Made by a program: the position numbers and the translations under genes. DNA of 64,000 nucleotides from Bolinopsis microptera (Eukaryota > Ctenophora > Tentaculata > Lobata > Bolinopsidae). The notes below the pieces were generated by a model. That model did no database searches. It worked only from the letters and a program-made list of their open reading frames with translations, and was not told the DNA's origin. Positions 22,118-33,200 of this stretch are shown piece after piece. The DNA lies in the NCBI RefSeq assembly GCF_026151205.1, contig NC_087076.1, positions 10,454,902 through 10,518,901 on the forward strand, in the 5' to 3' direction. Numbering within the stretch: position 1 is the first letter of the stretch; the number at the start of each line of letters is the position of its first letter.

Positions 22118-22385
22118 GTCACCAAGATGTAACTAGGTCTAACTTTAACGGGTACGATACTCGTAAAATATTTGTTTTAGGACCGTCGACGAGTCTAACT
22201 CGGCGCGCGTCCTGGTAGGTTATAAACGTACAAGGTCGAACGGAGAAATTAGGTCTCACGCAGGAATTAGGTCTTACGCAGGCGCGTGATATATATAAAT
22301 ATATTAAAAGCCGCGCCTGCTTGAGACCTAATTCCTGCGTGAGACATAATTTTCCCTTCGACCTAGTTACATCTTGGTGACAGGT
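22118..22385. repeat. Nested foldback
   Basis: Outer arms CACCAAGATGTAACTAGGTC (22118) and GACCTAGTTACATCTTGGTG (22363) and inner arms around 22250-22290 and 22310-22350 (AATTAGGTCTCACGCAGG / CCTGCGTGAGACATAATT) enclose a TATATATAAATATATTAA loop. The arms are split by a copy of the ACTCGTAAAATAT...GACCGTCGACGAG unit (22143-22235). Non-coding foldback element. Confidence 0.7.
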
Positions 22386-22400
22386 AGGTAAAATTTCCCT

Positions 22401-22925
22401 GAAAGATGAACAACAAATGATCCCATTCCCAATGACTCACTTTGCACTTTACCTAGTTGAGTAGTTCGCCATTCTCTTTGCGCGCATTCGTTTTCAGTTT
22501 GATTTCTCCTTATAAATATAATTAAATCTTCGTGCCCGATATTATTATTACATGTGTTCAGACGCAGCCCGGCCCACTTCTCATGCTAGGCGGGATCCGA
22601 GCGTGCTAAGTTAATAATAAGCTAATAAAACACTCTAAGCATATATTATGTGATATGTATCAGATTTTATCGTAACATTTGTGTGCTCATTCTCTTCCGG
22701 GAGACACATATCCATTAGTATTTAGTATCAGCAATTAGGATAGTCAGGAATTAACTAATATGGACCGGTATGGTAAAATCGAAATTCTTGGTGCAATTCT
22801 TTGATAGTTTGATAAATCATGAAAGGTAAACGTTTGTGGAGCAACTGAAAACCACTTTTACATTAGTAAATTAGATAAATAAATGAAATAACAATTAAAA
22901 ATTAGAACAAAACCCATTTCATATT
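22401..22925. other. Intergenic
   Basis: No gene or repeat recognised. AT-rich 3' flank of the receptor that ends at 22926. Confidence 0.4.
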
Positions 22926-23893
22926 CTACACTTTGGAAGTTTCAGGAACCTGTGCAGAATCAGTTGCCAATTGACCTCGCTCTCTTCTAATGTCCAGCGA
23001 AAAGAATGTCCTCACAAAGCTGTTAAAGCTTGAACTATATATGAAGTAGATTAGAGGATTCACCATCAGGTTGATGGACATTATAAAGGCCCGGGCCAAG
23101 TATGCTGCATTAGGAATGCTAGACTGTGCAATCTCCCAAACCAGAATTATGTAGCAAGGAAGATAGGATATAATCATGGCCCAGCAGACAAGAGATATGG
23201 CTCTCTGTGTTTTTGGGTTGCCACTACCAGATCTCTGTGAAGAGTAACACAGGATACACTTGAGGACTTTACTGGCAGTAATGGATATGACTAGAGGAGG
23301 AACTAGATAGCACATGTCGAGGATGTTATGCTTGTAGTCTCTTACCAGAAACAGCCGGCAGATCCCCACTCTATTATCAAAATCAGTCCGAAATTCTCCG
23401 TTACTAATGGCAGTGTGAACCAGAGGGAGACTGCCACAAACCAGCAGCACCACCCCCAGGTAACAGTAAATCTGCCAAACTTTAACCTTGTCCCTGTCTC
23501 CTGGTGTTTTACGAACTGCCCAGAGTCTGTAACAGTTAAGGGACATCATGATGAAGATCTCCAGACACATGGCTATCTGGATAGCAACTCCCTGAAACTG
23601 ACAGAGAGAGTCCCCCAGAACCCACCTACCGGCCCCCAGGGTCATAGCAAGAGGAGGAAGAGGAGCAGGGAGATGACGATATCAGAGAGGGCCAGATTGG
23701 TTATCAGGACCCGGGAACACGGCTCCATCCTGATAGCAGAGCGGAATATGGAGCCGTACCAGACCAGGAAGTTGCCCACAGTTCCACAGATTACAGTGAG
23801 GACTGAGAGCAGGGTTAGGAACACTCTGGCTGTCACGTCAAGGTCCACAGAGTACTTGTCTCTCATCTCCAGTGAGTAGGTATCAGTAGTCAT
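22926..23893 (-). CDS. Class A GPCR with one-base frameshift
   Basis: Rhodopsin-family 7TM receptor read in two overlapping frames: 23893-23642 (N-terminus, TM1 with GTVGNFLVW, TM2 with NLALSDIVIS) and 23645-22926 (GRWVLGDSLCQFQG before TM3, TM4-TM6 with CWAMIISYLP, TM7 with NPLIYFIYSSSFNSFVR). The DRY position reads NCY (SLNCYRLWAV), whereas NPxxY is kept (NPLIY). The joint lies in a CTC/TTC-rich pyrimidine tract near 23650 where one base is missing relative to a continuous frame, and no GT-AG intron fits there. It is either a recent pseudogene or a sequencing/assembly indel; everything else is intact, including the 240-codon second part. Start ATG at 23893. Ligand class not assigned. Confidence 0.8.
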
Positions 23894-25812
23894 TGTACTT
23901 ACTTACCTGGTAGGAAGTTAACTTAATTAACATAGCTAAATACGTGTCATAAAATATGTATAACAGACCTATAATTTTGTAAATCAAACCTCAGGGGAGG
24001 AGATGAAGTCTCAGCCCCCCCCCCCCTCCCTCTCCGCCTCCATCATCATAAATATAAAAAATAAACTAACTAAACATTACAAACAGACAACGACACAAGC
24101 CTATAGGAATATTCCTGAATATCATACCACAGAGCAATCGGCTATCAGATAGTGACATGTTGGTAGTTAGCTAGATGTTGAAAAAAGACCGAACATCTGC
24201 GTTACATACCACGCAGGAAATATTATGGAATTGAGCCTATACAAGAGTGAGAATAAGAGAACTTGACGATAAAAGGAAAGAAATACAGTAAATCAACATT
24301 AAGGGGAATTACGATGTCATTCTAGTCTCAACACTGACCAGATGCTAGTACGAGCAGGTGTATAAGATCGGCTCAATAAATCCACCGATCTGTTCACAAA
24401 TACTCTCCAAATAAATATTTGACGAGCTTCTTTTGTCGCGGGTAATTCGCAAGTCACCCGGTTTCTATAGAAACACGGACAGTGGTTCATGTTGAATCTG
24501 TGATATTCGTCAACTATAATATTATATTGTAATGTTAACTGACGTAAAACAAAAGACACATGATTCCCCAGATGTTAAGTTATCTAATTGTGGATATTCT
24601 GAAAAACAAAACGCTAACTACTGAGAAGTCTAACAACGGACTGGAATCAGAGTAAGATAATCGGAGGAAGAAGCTGGACGAACTTAAAGTGTTGAGACCA
24701 GGTGTTGAGACAAAGAAACTAGCTAGATAACTAGCTGTAAGGACAGTTCACCTCTATGACACAATACTGTGTTGCAAGGGGTATGGTTATGAGTTATGAC
24801 GAGTAAATAGTAATACGGTTACTGCTATATTATACTTATACGTGAAACGTTGAATAAAATAGCTAAGTACAAGTGTATACTAAGATTGATAATTTATACA
24901 AGTCGACAGAACGACACACACACACACACACTATGTTTTACACCGTTTTAGAAGCTATCAGGTCATGAGGAGTTACTATAACGTTTTAAATGCAGGGATA
25001 GTATAGGATATTATGTCGTAGTATTAATAGAAATATAAAGGAATAACAAAGGAATAAAAGAATAATAAAGGAATAATAAAGGATATCCGTCTAAGATATG
25101 ATGCTCATCATGATTCAATTAGTAGAAACAGTCGAAACAATCCCGCAACGTATCGTTGTTATGGCATGATTGCTGGTAGAATTATATTTAACACAAAACA
25201 TTTACAATTCACTAGACTTTGTGAGTTTGTAATTTAGCAGGTAAGAACGACGTGAATCGTGATATTGGAACAAAGATGATTCAGATTAATACTGTGCTAG
25301 CAAATTCTAAAACTGTTCTACCCCCACTTTTTATAGCTGTGGCTTTGAACCTCGTTGTAGCTCAGTTGATGGCACTATGTGCCATCTGTATTCAAAATTA
25401 TTCAAAATTTGGGAGAAATTGGTATAATTTTAAATTTGTATTTCTTTGATTTCTACTCTACCTACCTCTATAAATACATAAATACTCCTTTGATTTCTAC
25501 CTACCTACCTACCTATATACAAATTAATAGTCGCATAAATGGCCAGCCAGCTGAATCGTAACCACTAAATACTAAGGAGCAATATTCTTGATTACCATCC
25601 CCTCATTAGGTTAGTGCTTGAAATCTACTAGAAAAGTACTAGACAAACATGATAAAATCCAACAAAATAGCAGCAATCAGTACAATCAGTGAGGGAGTAA
25701 TTACAACAACCAGTGCACGAGTAATAATCAACACGTGTACCAGCTGCTAGCTGTTAATAATGGATAGCAGACGTACGTAGCTGCTCTCTCTCTCTCTCTC
25801 TCTCTCTGGGAT
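23894..25812. other. Intergenic with microsatellites
   Basis: Contains a C run near 24017-24026, (CA)n at about 24917-24931, and (TC)n at about 25780-25807. Frames at 24317-24559 and 25252-25561 match nothing and lack splice context. 5' non-coding exons of the class A GPCR may lie here. Confidence 0.45.
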
Positions 25813-26827
25813 TCAGCTCTCTAGTTCTTCTATCAGTGGTCTCGTATGTTTCTCAGCCTTGCAGCCTGAGAAGACAAAGAAAATAATTTCACCGCAGCAA
25901 AATCCGGTGGGCGGTGCATTCCAGAATTGAATTATTGACAAAAGCGAGACATATTGTAGAGAAAAGAGGGGTTAGCAGTCACGAAATATTTAGAAAATGT
26001 CGGTAAAGTTTGAAGCAACACGTACCAGAGTCAAGATCTGCGGTAAACTTTCTGGTATCACTGTTAAGTTTGGTGATGTAAACTTGCAACTCCAGAGCGA
26101 GTACAGCTAAAGAACTGCTGTGTTTTGATAAACTCCAGGAGGAATAGAACTGCAGTTTCTTCTTTATCTTCGTGTATTCTCCCTTTTCTACTGCAGTAAT
26201 TTATTACAAATACAATTACAAATGCGATTGTACAATTGTACAACACATAATTGTACGAATACAAGTACAATTACAAACGTTAACGAAAATAATGAAGACT
26301 AAAAACGAGGATATATGACAAAAGGTGTAACATAATATGCACTAAGTATGTAAGAACTACTTCACACAAAATTGATAAACATTGTAAGTGGCTATTAGCA
26401 TTGTAAGTGGTTATTAGCAACAGTGTTCGTTCAGAAATTTGTACACCACATAGAGCTCTACAAGGAGTAGAAGCAAAACGTACTAACACTTATTATTAGA
26501 CAACATATGTGCATATAATGCACATAAATTAGTAACATCAACACTAACAAGTCTAACTTACAAGGAGTTGTTTTGTGGACTTTAGTCAGGATTCTGATAA
26601 GTTCACAACAAACTCTCTCCACTGCTAGCGGTCCGTGTCTCAGGAGCTTGCAAGTGTTCTCGAACACTCCACTCAACGGTACGAAATCTTGTAACCCTGC
26701 AAATTATCATCTAGAGAGAGGGGAAACTTAACCAAACCTTCACAAGAACAACTTCACATTTTATTATAGTTTATTATCAAGGGCCTCCATGGAAACTCAT
26801 GAAACTAGGGTGCGACTTACTACCCAT
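25813..26827 (-). CDS. Unrecognised spliced gene, about 5 exons
   Basis: Reconstructed on the minus strand from consistent splice phases: exon 1 26827-26821 (ATGGGTA then GTAAGT); exon 2 26696-26562 (protein LQDFVPLSGVFENTCKLLR, GPLAVERVCCELIRILTKVH); exon 3 uncertain, within about 26455-26350; exon 4 26190-26026 (EKGEYTKIKKKLQFYSSWSL, SSSLAVLALELQVYITKLNS); last exon 25865-25813 (ends CKAEKHTRPLIEELES, stop). Exons 2, 4 and 5 join in compatible phases with good donors (GTAAGT, GTACGT). The product looks helical and soluble; I do not recognise the family. Exon 3 could not be settled: the most obvious acceptor would create a stop at the junction, while one 2 bp further on keeps the frame open. 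Confidence 0.5.
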
Positions 26828-27612
26828 GTACAATGTACATTGTACTACATGTACATTGTACATTTGTATCATGGAAGCCCAGTTACAGTGTGAGTGCTGA
26901 GGAAGATAAGCCTGGACTCGTTAGGAGGCAAGTTGCAATTCCTAAAATATGTATTTATTAAGTAGCTATTAATAAATCAACTTGTGTTGCAGTAAATATT
27001 AAGTCGGGGGTTTACTGATCTAAGTCCTGTCAGATATTCATCTGGTCAGATTACTAATTCAAAGCTAGAGCCTCCTAATGAGATACCTAAGTCATGTGAC
27101 TTGTACCATAGCACAAAGCACATCTACTAACACTTTTCTCCTTAGCTAAATAACGCGCATTTTGAAAATTTCGCAATATGTTTTAACTAATTTTGAAAAA
27201 GTTGGAACTGCGCCACTTAACTCAAAATATCTTTAATTTATCGAGTAAAGTAGCATCTGAGATAACATTCTAGACCATAATAATTATAAGAAGTCCACAA
27301 ATCACTCGAGAGTAATGTTATCAGAATTTCATGTTACTGAACTTGGGGTGAATCCTGGTATTAACATACAGAATATGTAAGATAAATATCAGAATATGTA
27401 AGATAAATCGTCAGGTTTCTGGTTCATGCCAGCTGGACGGAGTCGTGCCACCCTGCTCGATTATATAACGCTAACACTTTTCCGGTTCAGTCCAAATTCA
27501 CACTTGCAGTAATAACTCTAGCTCCACAGATTCTCTAGATTACATTTTACTGTTAACCTTGTAGTCCCGAGAAATCAACCCACGTTTTATATCTGACTTG
27601 AAACTTTTCGCA
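26828..27612. other. Divergent intergenic region
   Basis: Lies between the minus-strand gene at 25813-26827 and the plus-strand LamG gene, so it probably holds both promoters. A palindromic run of TGTACAATGTACATTGTAC type sequence is at 26826-26862. No TATA box could be assigned with confidence. Confidence 0.4.
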
Positions 27613-30396
27613 ATGCTGCTTCTTTTCGTTCTCACAATCTGCATTGTATCTCCCGTAACCAACGCGGTGGATAGAAAGTACACTGCCTTGCAGTTTGGGA
27701 CCACTACAAACGACTACATAAGCTTTAACTACGACATGTCCCCGTTCCGTACTTCTTTCACCCTGTGTACATGGATAAAGAGAGTGTACACCTCATCCAC
27801 CTACCCAGTCGTGTTTAGTTACCAGACAAGTTCCAGTTATTACGAGATACTGACTGCATCTGACGGGAGTTTCAACAGAGTACTAGATGATATGGTTTTA
27901 GAGGACTCACAGAGTAAGTTCACTACCCAGTCGGACAATGGTTCCATTATTGTTTGACTTGGTCCTCCTCCTCACGGACTATTCAGCTCTACCTGGACGG
28001 GGAACTAGCAGCTAGCGGCCAGACTTCATCCGGGAGACAACTGCACACTAGCGGGACTGTGTGGTTTGGTAAAATTGGTAACTCTGTCTATAGTGGTCAT
28101 ATCTTTGGTGGTCAATTATACAGATTTAATCTTTATAATAAAATCCTTAGCTCAGAGACAATAAAAAGAATAGCAGATGGTGGTTTGTGTGCCGAAGTAG
28201 AGGAGACTATCAGCAGCAGACAACTTCGCTGGGAGGATGTGCTAGCCAAATCAAGAACTGGGTCTGTTGTTGAAGTAACTGCGTGTGATGCAGGATATAG
28301 GAAAATCATAATGATGCTGCTCGATGAAAAAGAAGTGCAACTAAATGCAATGAATGAAGAACTAAATGCGATGAAAGAAGAATTTGATGCAGTCACTGGA
28401 AAACTCAATACAACTGAGGACGATTTACATACGGTAACTACTCACCTAAACAGGACAAAAGATGAGCTCATAGTTGTCACCAGTGAATTGAATAGCACAC
28501 AGGGAGAGTTACAAACGGTAACAGGGCGACTAAACCGAGCTGTAGATGTGCTAGAGAGAACTAGAGTTAGTCTGGACTCCGAAACTACCAGACGTAACCG
28601 AACTGAAGAAGAGCTGAGTAGGACTAAAGTGAGCCTGGAGTCTGTAACCGGCAGATGTAACCGGACTGAAGAAGAGTTACAAAGAACTAAAGTGAGCCTG
28701 GAGTCTGAAGTCACCAGATCTAACACATGCTCTGCAGAATTAACAGACACTAAATCTCAGTTGAAAGGGGCGAGGAAGTTCAGCAACATCACGAGGTGGG
28801 ATATTCTATATACTGAGCCCTATTTCAACAACGTTTTCTCTGAGGAACTTCTTGAGGAATTGAAGTCTTCGTGTAAATCTTGGGATTTACTAGGTTAGTA
28901 CTTAGTAGCTTTGTAAAGTATTCATTATTCAACCAGGTATGTTTCTAATAATAATACATTCTTTTCAATTTCTATTCAATAAGCATTGCCTGGCACTTTC
29001 CGGCCAGTCCCAAATCAGTGCAGTTTTAACGTAATTAAGTTTCTGTTGGATTATCGTTTATAGCAACAGACAATGGGATCCTATGCGTTTCAAAACTTTT
29101 ATGCAAAAGTAAAAGTAGTTGCTCAAAAATTAATGATCCAGCCTATAATTGCCAGGTTCCTAGTTGTCCGTCAGGCTGACGGACAACTAGGAACCTGGCA
29201 ATTATACCTAGTTAACTCATTGACATGCAAGCTTGGGAAATCCAATCAGCTCCGACAACTAAAAACCAATCATTACATATCCCCTACAACTAAGAACCTC
29301 TGGAGATACGTTGTGTGTATGGTGGGTCATATTTTCTTCCAAAACACAGTTAGTGTTACTAAGAAAACTGTGAGATGAGTTTTCTTTCTAGGCGGGGATT
29401 CAGCCTTTTTTGAGTCGGTACGTAACAGCTGCATAACAATAGTTATGCACAATGCAGCTGTTGAACTCTCAAACTTTTGAAGTTTAGACTGTCCCTCATT
29501 ACATCGGAACCAATATAATGGATATATTTCTTTGGTGCACAATAGTGGTGGTATGTCAACAAACTCCTCCCCAGTAGCCCTATAGTACTCAGTGCATATT
29601 AGTCATGATGCGATGAGGGAATGTCGAGACTGAAAACACAAAGAAGTGAAACTTATTAAGAGACTACCGGTGCCAAACTTTGAAATTGTTCTTAAAACTT
29701 TGAAGGAGATCTAATTAGTTTGAGCTAGAATATGAAACAATTGCACTGCCACACGTGACCTGGCTCACGAGTCACGGCCGTTATGTGAACACATGCCTAG
29801 AGCTCAAAAACTTCTTAATATACTTCACAATACACAGCTACTTACTAAACTGTCATGTGAATTGTGAACCCTACCCAGGTTCTTGGCTGTCCGGCTGTTA
29901 GGATGGTTATAATATGGATCACATCACAAATGATACGTCACTGATTGGGTGATGTGACAACTGTGGGAGCCCGGAATGAGAGGTTCCTAGTTGTCGGTCA
30001 TTAACTAACGCAAGTCGCAATGCAACATTCTCTTGTTTCAGATGAGTTTGTTGGCGTGAATCTCACTGATAACGTTATAGACCACTTTAGAAAACATGAT
30101 GTTAACAAGGCGGAGTGCGGCGAACAGAGAGATATTTTTGACTTGTTCGGTAAGTAAATGTTTTTTTTACAATTTACAGTTTTCACTTTCAAATGTTTTT
30201 CAATTACCTGTATCTTATCGTGTTTTGTACGTAAATAAGATCACGTATTCATAAATTCATCTCATCAGGACCTTTAGTAGCAACCCCTCTCGGTCTAACA
30301 CTCAAATTTTCAGATGAATTCATCGGCGTTAAGTTGACCAGGGGTATAATCAAGCATTTACGATCGAATCACAATGACGAGCCTTGCGATGATTGA
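27613..30396 (+). CDS. Secreted LamG/pentraxin-like coiled-coil protein, 3+ exons
   Basis: Start ATG 27613 with signal peptide MLLLFVLTICIVSPVTNA. A concanavalin-like (LamG/pentraxin) domain follows: FTLCTWIKRVY, GQWFHYCLTWSSS, IQLYLDGELAASG. Then comes a coiled coil of about 130 residues built on repeats such as RTKVSLESVTGRCNRTEEEL, then small Cys-bearing modules. Exon 1 ends 28893 (G|GTTAGT), exon 2 is 30042-30149, and exon 3 is 30314-30396 (stop TGA); all junctions are phase 1. Exons 2 and 3 encode similar modules (DEFVGVNLTDNVIDHF and DEFIGVKLTRGIIKHL), and the end of exon 1 has a third, weaker one. The frame breaks once between about 27914 and 27932: either one base is missing, or 17 bases bounded by GTAAGT and CCCAG are removed. 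Likely extracellular; ligand unknown. Confidence 0.82.
29144..29206. repeat. 63-bp perfect palindrome
   Basis: Two 31-bp arms (29144-29174 and 29176-29206) are exact reverse complements around a single central G; each contains CAGGTTCCTAGTTGTCCGTC or its complement. It sits in intron 1 of the LamG gene. Partial relatives lie at about 29875 (CCAGGTTCTTGGCTGTCCG) and 29980 (AGGTTCCTAGTTGTCGGTCA), so it is probably a tiny foldback transposon. Confidence 0.85.
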
Positions 30397-30974
30397 ACAT
30401 GAATATAATAATTAATCTGCTTACGCTGCCTATCGTCTAAGAAGATCAGTTCTTAATATTTTTTCAATTAACTATAAACTATAAAGCTTTACGATTGTTT
30501 TCTCTGCCGATTTTGGTTTATGTCATCAACATGACTTGGTAGCAGCGGATGATTTTTTTCCTGTGTATTATTATTATTACAAGTTTAATTTTATTTCTTT
30601 TTCAAAAAAGATTATTGCTGGATGTAATGCATGCAAGAACTTACAAATCACTTTTACATATCCAAAGTCTATTCATGACCAGAAACAACTATATAGACAC
30701 CGATGCAACTGGGTCTGTACACAATATAATTATAGCTATGACTAAAACTAGGTCGCCGTTCGGTAACAAATCCTCGGTGGTCGTTCAACCAGGCAATCAG
30801 TTGAACATGTGAGATTGAAGCTTCAAGACTCAATCTACATATACTAAATTACGAAGAATGGAAAAATATATATTCGATGCAGTAAATATGACCTTGCTAG
30901 TAATAGTTAGTTTTTATCATTCAATACTACTTTGAAACAATATGCTCGAAAGCAAGTCACACAAGAGAACTTAC
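30397..30974. other. Convergent gene ends; ZNHIT2 3' exons not found
   Basis: Between the stop of the LamG gene (plus) and the last visible ZNHIT2 exon (minus). The ZNHIT2 exon at 30975 ends in a donor site in phase 1, so at least one more exon should lie here or in LamG introns. None could be identified. AT-rich, otherwise empty. Confidence 0.4.
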
Positions 30975-32626
30975 CAGCACTGTTTGCTATATCAGTGTGG
31001 GCGATGCACGCAGCCTCGGCAGTGATAAACACGTTAGGACTCTTCCAATACCACAATTGAGTGAAAACAGCCCAATATTCCGGGACAAGGTCTGTTCTGA
31101 GAGGGTGTATCAGCTCCACGTGCACATACGACATGATCACCTGGTGCAGATAAACGTGAGATAGCGGGGAGAGGTCGTTAGTTTGGAGGTGTTTACTCAG
31201 ACTACATGGTCTCTTAGGGGAGAGGTCGGAATAATTAGTTATGAGGCGAACATGTATTTTACAGACATAAGAATTGAATCTTCATAAACATAAGAATTGA
31301 ATCATTATAACATTTAGATGTTAGACTCTGAAGCTCATGAAGATGAGATTGCTCACGTGCAAGAGAAGATATTTCATGTGAATGGAGGGTTCCTTTGAGC
31401 AGAGGTCTTCAAATTTTGCTGTTTTAGTAGGCTTATACACAACATTATCTTTGGTCCACCAGAATTCTTTAGGCTTGAGTAACGTTGTGATAGATCCTGG
31501 TGACATTGAGATAAATCATGTGAGTAAAATAGACAACGAACGCAAAATTTCTGAAAAACGCGGTCTTGCAGTTGTCTGGTGCGCGATCAACCATGCTTTA
31601 GCGCGAAAACAAATTCCATTTCTATATAATTATGTCGTTCGGAGATCGCGTCCAGATATATGGCAAAAACATACCGGAACTGAACCGCGGAAACTGGTGA
31701 TTTCGCAGATTTGTTCAAAACTGACAGCTGTTTCACTGAAGATGAATTTTACTTATATTTTTATGAGAAATGTCTCTAAACGTGAATAATGATGTCATCA
31801 ATAATGAATGATCAGAGAAATCTTCTCCTAATGGCGAAAACATTTGAATTAAAACACTTAGAATCAACAGATATATCTACAAAGCAGTGCGTACCTGTCT
31901 TGATACTTTTAATGAACCCTTGTTGTTCTTGTTCAGTTAACATCCCCCATAACTCTTCTTCACTCTTAATCTCCATACCTTGTAGCAGTTCCTTCAAATC
32001 AACTTCGTCTTCTGAGAATACAGATTATAAAACATTCCCAAATTTCGAAAACAAATTTAAATGTTGCCATAATCAATGATCAATCAGTGTTTCAAAAGTA
32101 TTTAAACTTTTGAAAATTTATATTTTTGAAATCTTCGTTTATAAACGAAGATGTGCTCTATAGTTCTATACAGTATCTAGATACCTTCATCAGAAGAGTG
32201 GGTATGCTCTCTCTGTAGTACTTCTAACATTCTATCTTGTTCTTCTTTTGTAACAGACCTCTCTCTCAACTCCTCTTCTACCTACAAATTACGTGTTATA
32301 ACTATAAACTTTGTAAGTTTATAAGGTTTATAATGTAACTATACGTTCAAATTATTTGAATTGTTACTTAACGAATAAGTGTTATAAATATTATATATCC
32401 AAATTGGCGAGTAATGGGTTATTAGTTATATAGTTAAACAAACAAATTTCTAAACGCTACATCTAGGTGGAAATAAATACTGCAACTAATCTATAACCTG
32501 TTGTTTGTAGAAGGACTCTGAACATTGAGTGTGAGCATGTCCCTTGTAGCAAGATAGTGAACAGTAGGGGAGCTCACACCGGGGACACTTGTACACTCCA
32601 ACATCGCCACACGTGCACAGTGACAT
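30975..32626 (-). CDS. ZNHIT2: ZNHIT2 HIT-type zinc finger protein, 5 exons, 3' end missing
   Basis: Spliced gene on the minus strand: exons 32626-32498, 32281-32185, 32011-31895, 31496-31357, 31140-30975, all with GT-AG borders and matching phases (0, 1, 1, 0, then 1). Exon 1 encodes a complete HIT zinc finger, MSLCTCGDVGVYKCPRCELP then YCSLSCYKGHAHTQCSESFY, the C4-C-H-C pattern of ZNHIT proteins. Later parts fit ZNHIT2: EEELWGMLTEQEQQGF, KPKEFWWTKD, then KYLLLHVIMSYVHVELIHP and VFITAEAACIAHTD. About 216 residues are accounted for against about 400 in human, so the C-terminal part is either in unrecognised exons or lost. Known role of the family: assembly factor linking R2TP/PAQosome to U5 snRNP. 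Confidence 0.85.
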
Positions 32627-33200
32627 GGTTACACTACTAGGATGTGTTTTATTTGTTATTATTATTTATTATTAGGGTTATCTGGATTATTAAAAACTAG
32701 TTAGTAAGTAGGACATGTTGTTATAGCAAATTATATGTGTGATAACAGTTAAATCATGTTGGAAGCTTTTCTAGATAGCTGTAGAGGAAAATGACAGACA
32801 TTTATTTTTATGCGAATAATTGGGAAATCTTAAAACGCACTTAAACGAGAATATAAGAAATAAATTACGAACGAACGATAACACTCTTGAAAACATCTGG
32901 GAAGGCGGAACATATTTGTATAATATTAACTCGTGACAGCATTCGACCAATCAATGAATCAAGGTTTCACGCGTCAAAACAACTACCTTCCCATGCTCAC
33001 TTTGACATTGTCACATCATGAAATATAAAGACAATGCCATCCATCTTCCTTCATTTTGATTACAAAATAATTTATCCACTGAGATAAAACAATTCAAATC
33101 TACTGCATGAAAACAAAGTTAATATTTAAATACAGCACGAAAATAAAGTTAATAATTGTCAAAATATTACTTATATTTTCTCAGTTTCTCGTAGTATAGA
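32627..33200. other. Spacer between ZNHIT2 and MMACHC
   Basis: About 570 bp between two genes on the same strand: the MMACHC 3' end and the ZNHIT2 upstream region. No further coding sequence seen. Confidence 0.45.

Larger units (their letters stand above)
20111..22400. repeat. GC-rich mosaic of inverted repeats
   Basis: No gene supported. Components: TTTAACGGGTGATACTCGTA followed by ACCGTCGACGAGTCCAACTC (20180-20250), a dispersed unit also at 18555-18640, 22143-22235 and in part at 60810-60845; inverted repeat 20345-20420 against 21255-21330 (CAGCCTGTCATTCC / GGAATGACAGGCTG); module 20730-20816 (inverted) and 21364-21462 (direct); inverted repeat 21130-21245 against 21625-21745 (AGCGCGATGCGTTACTGTGC); and a hairpin at 22250-22350. 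Many short frames here (20370-21664) are by-products of the palindromic sequence. Confidence 0.7.

Noticed and set aside
25252-25561. Two short hydrophobic frames
   Set aside because: No family resemblance, no splice context, and they end in low-complexity CTACCTAC repeats.
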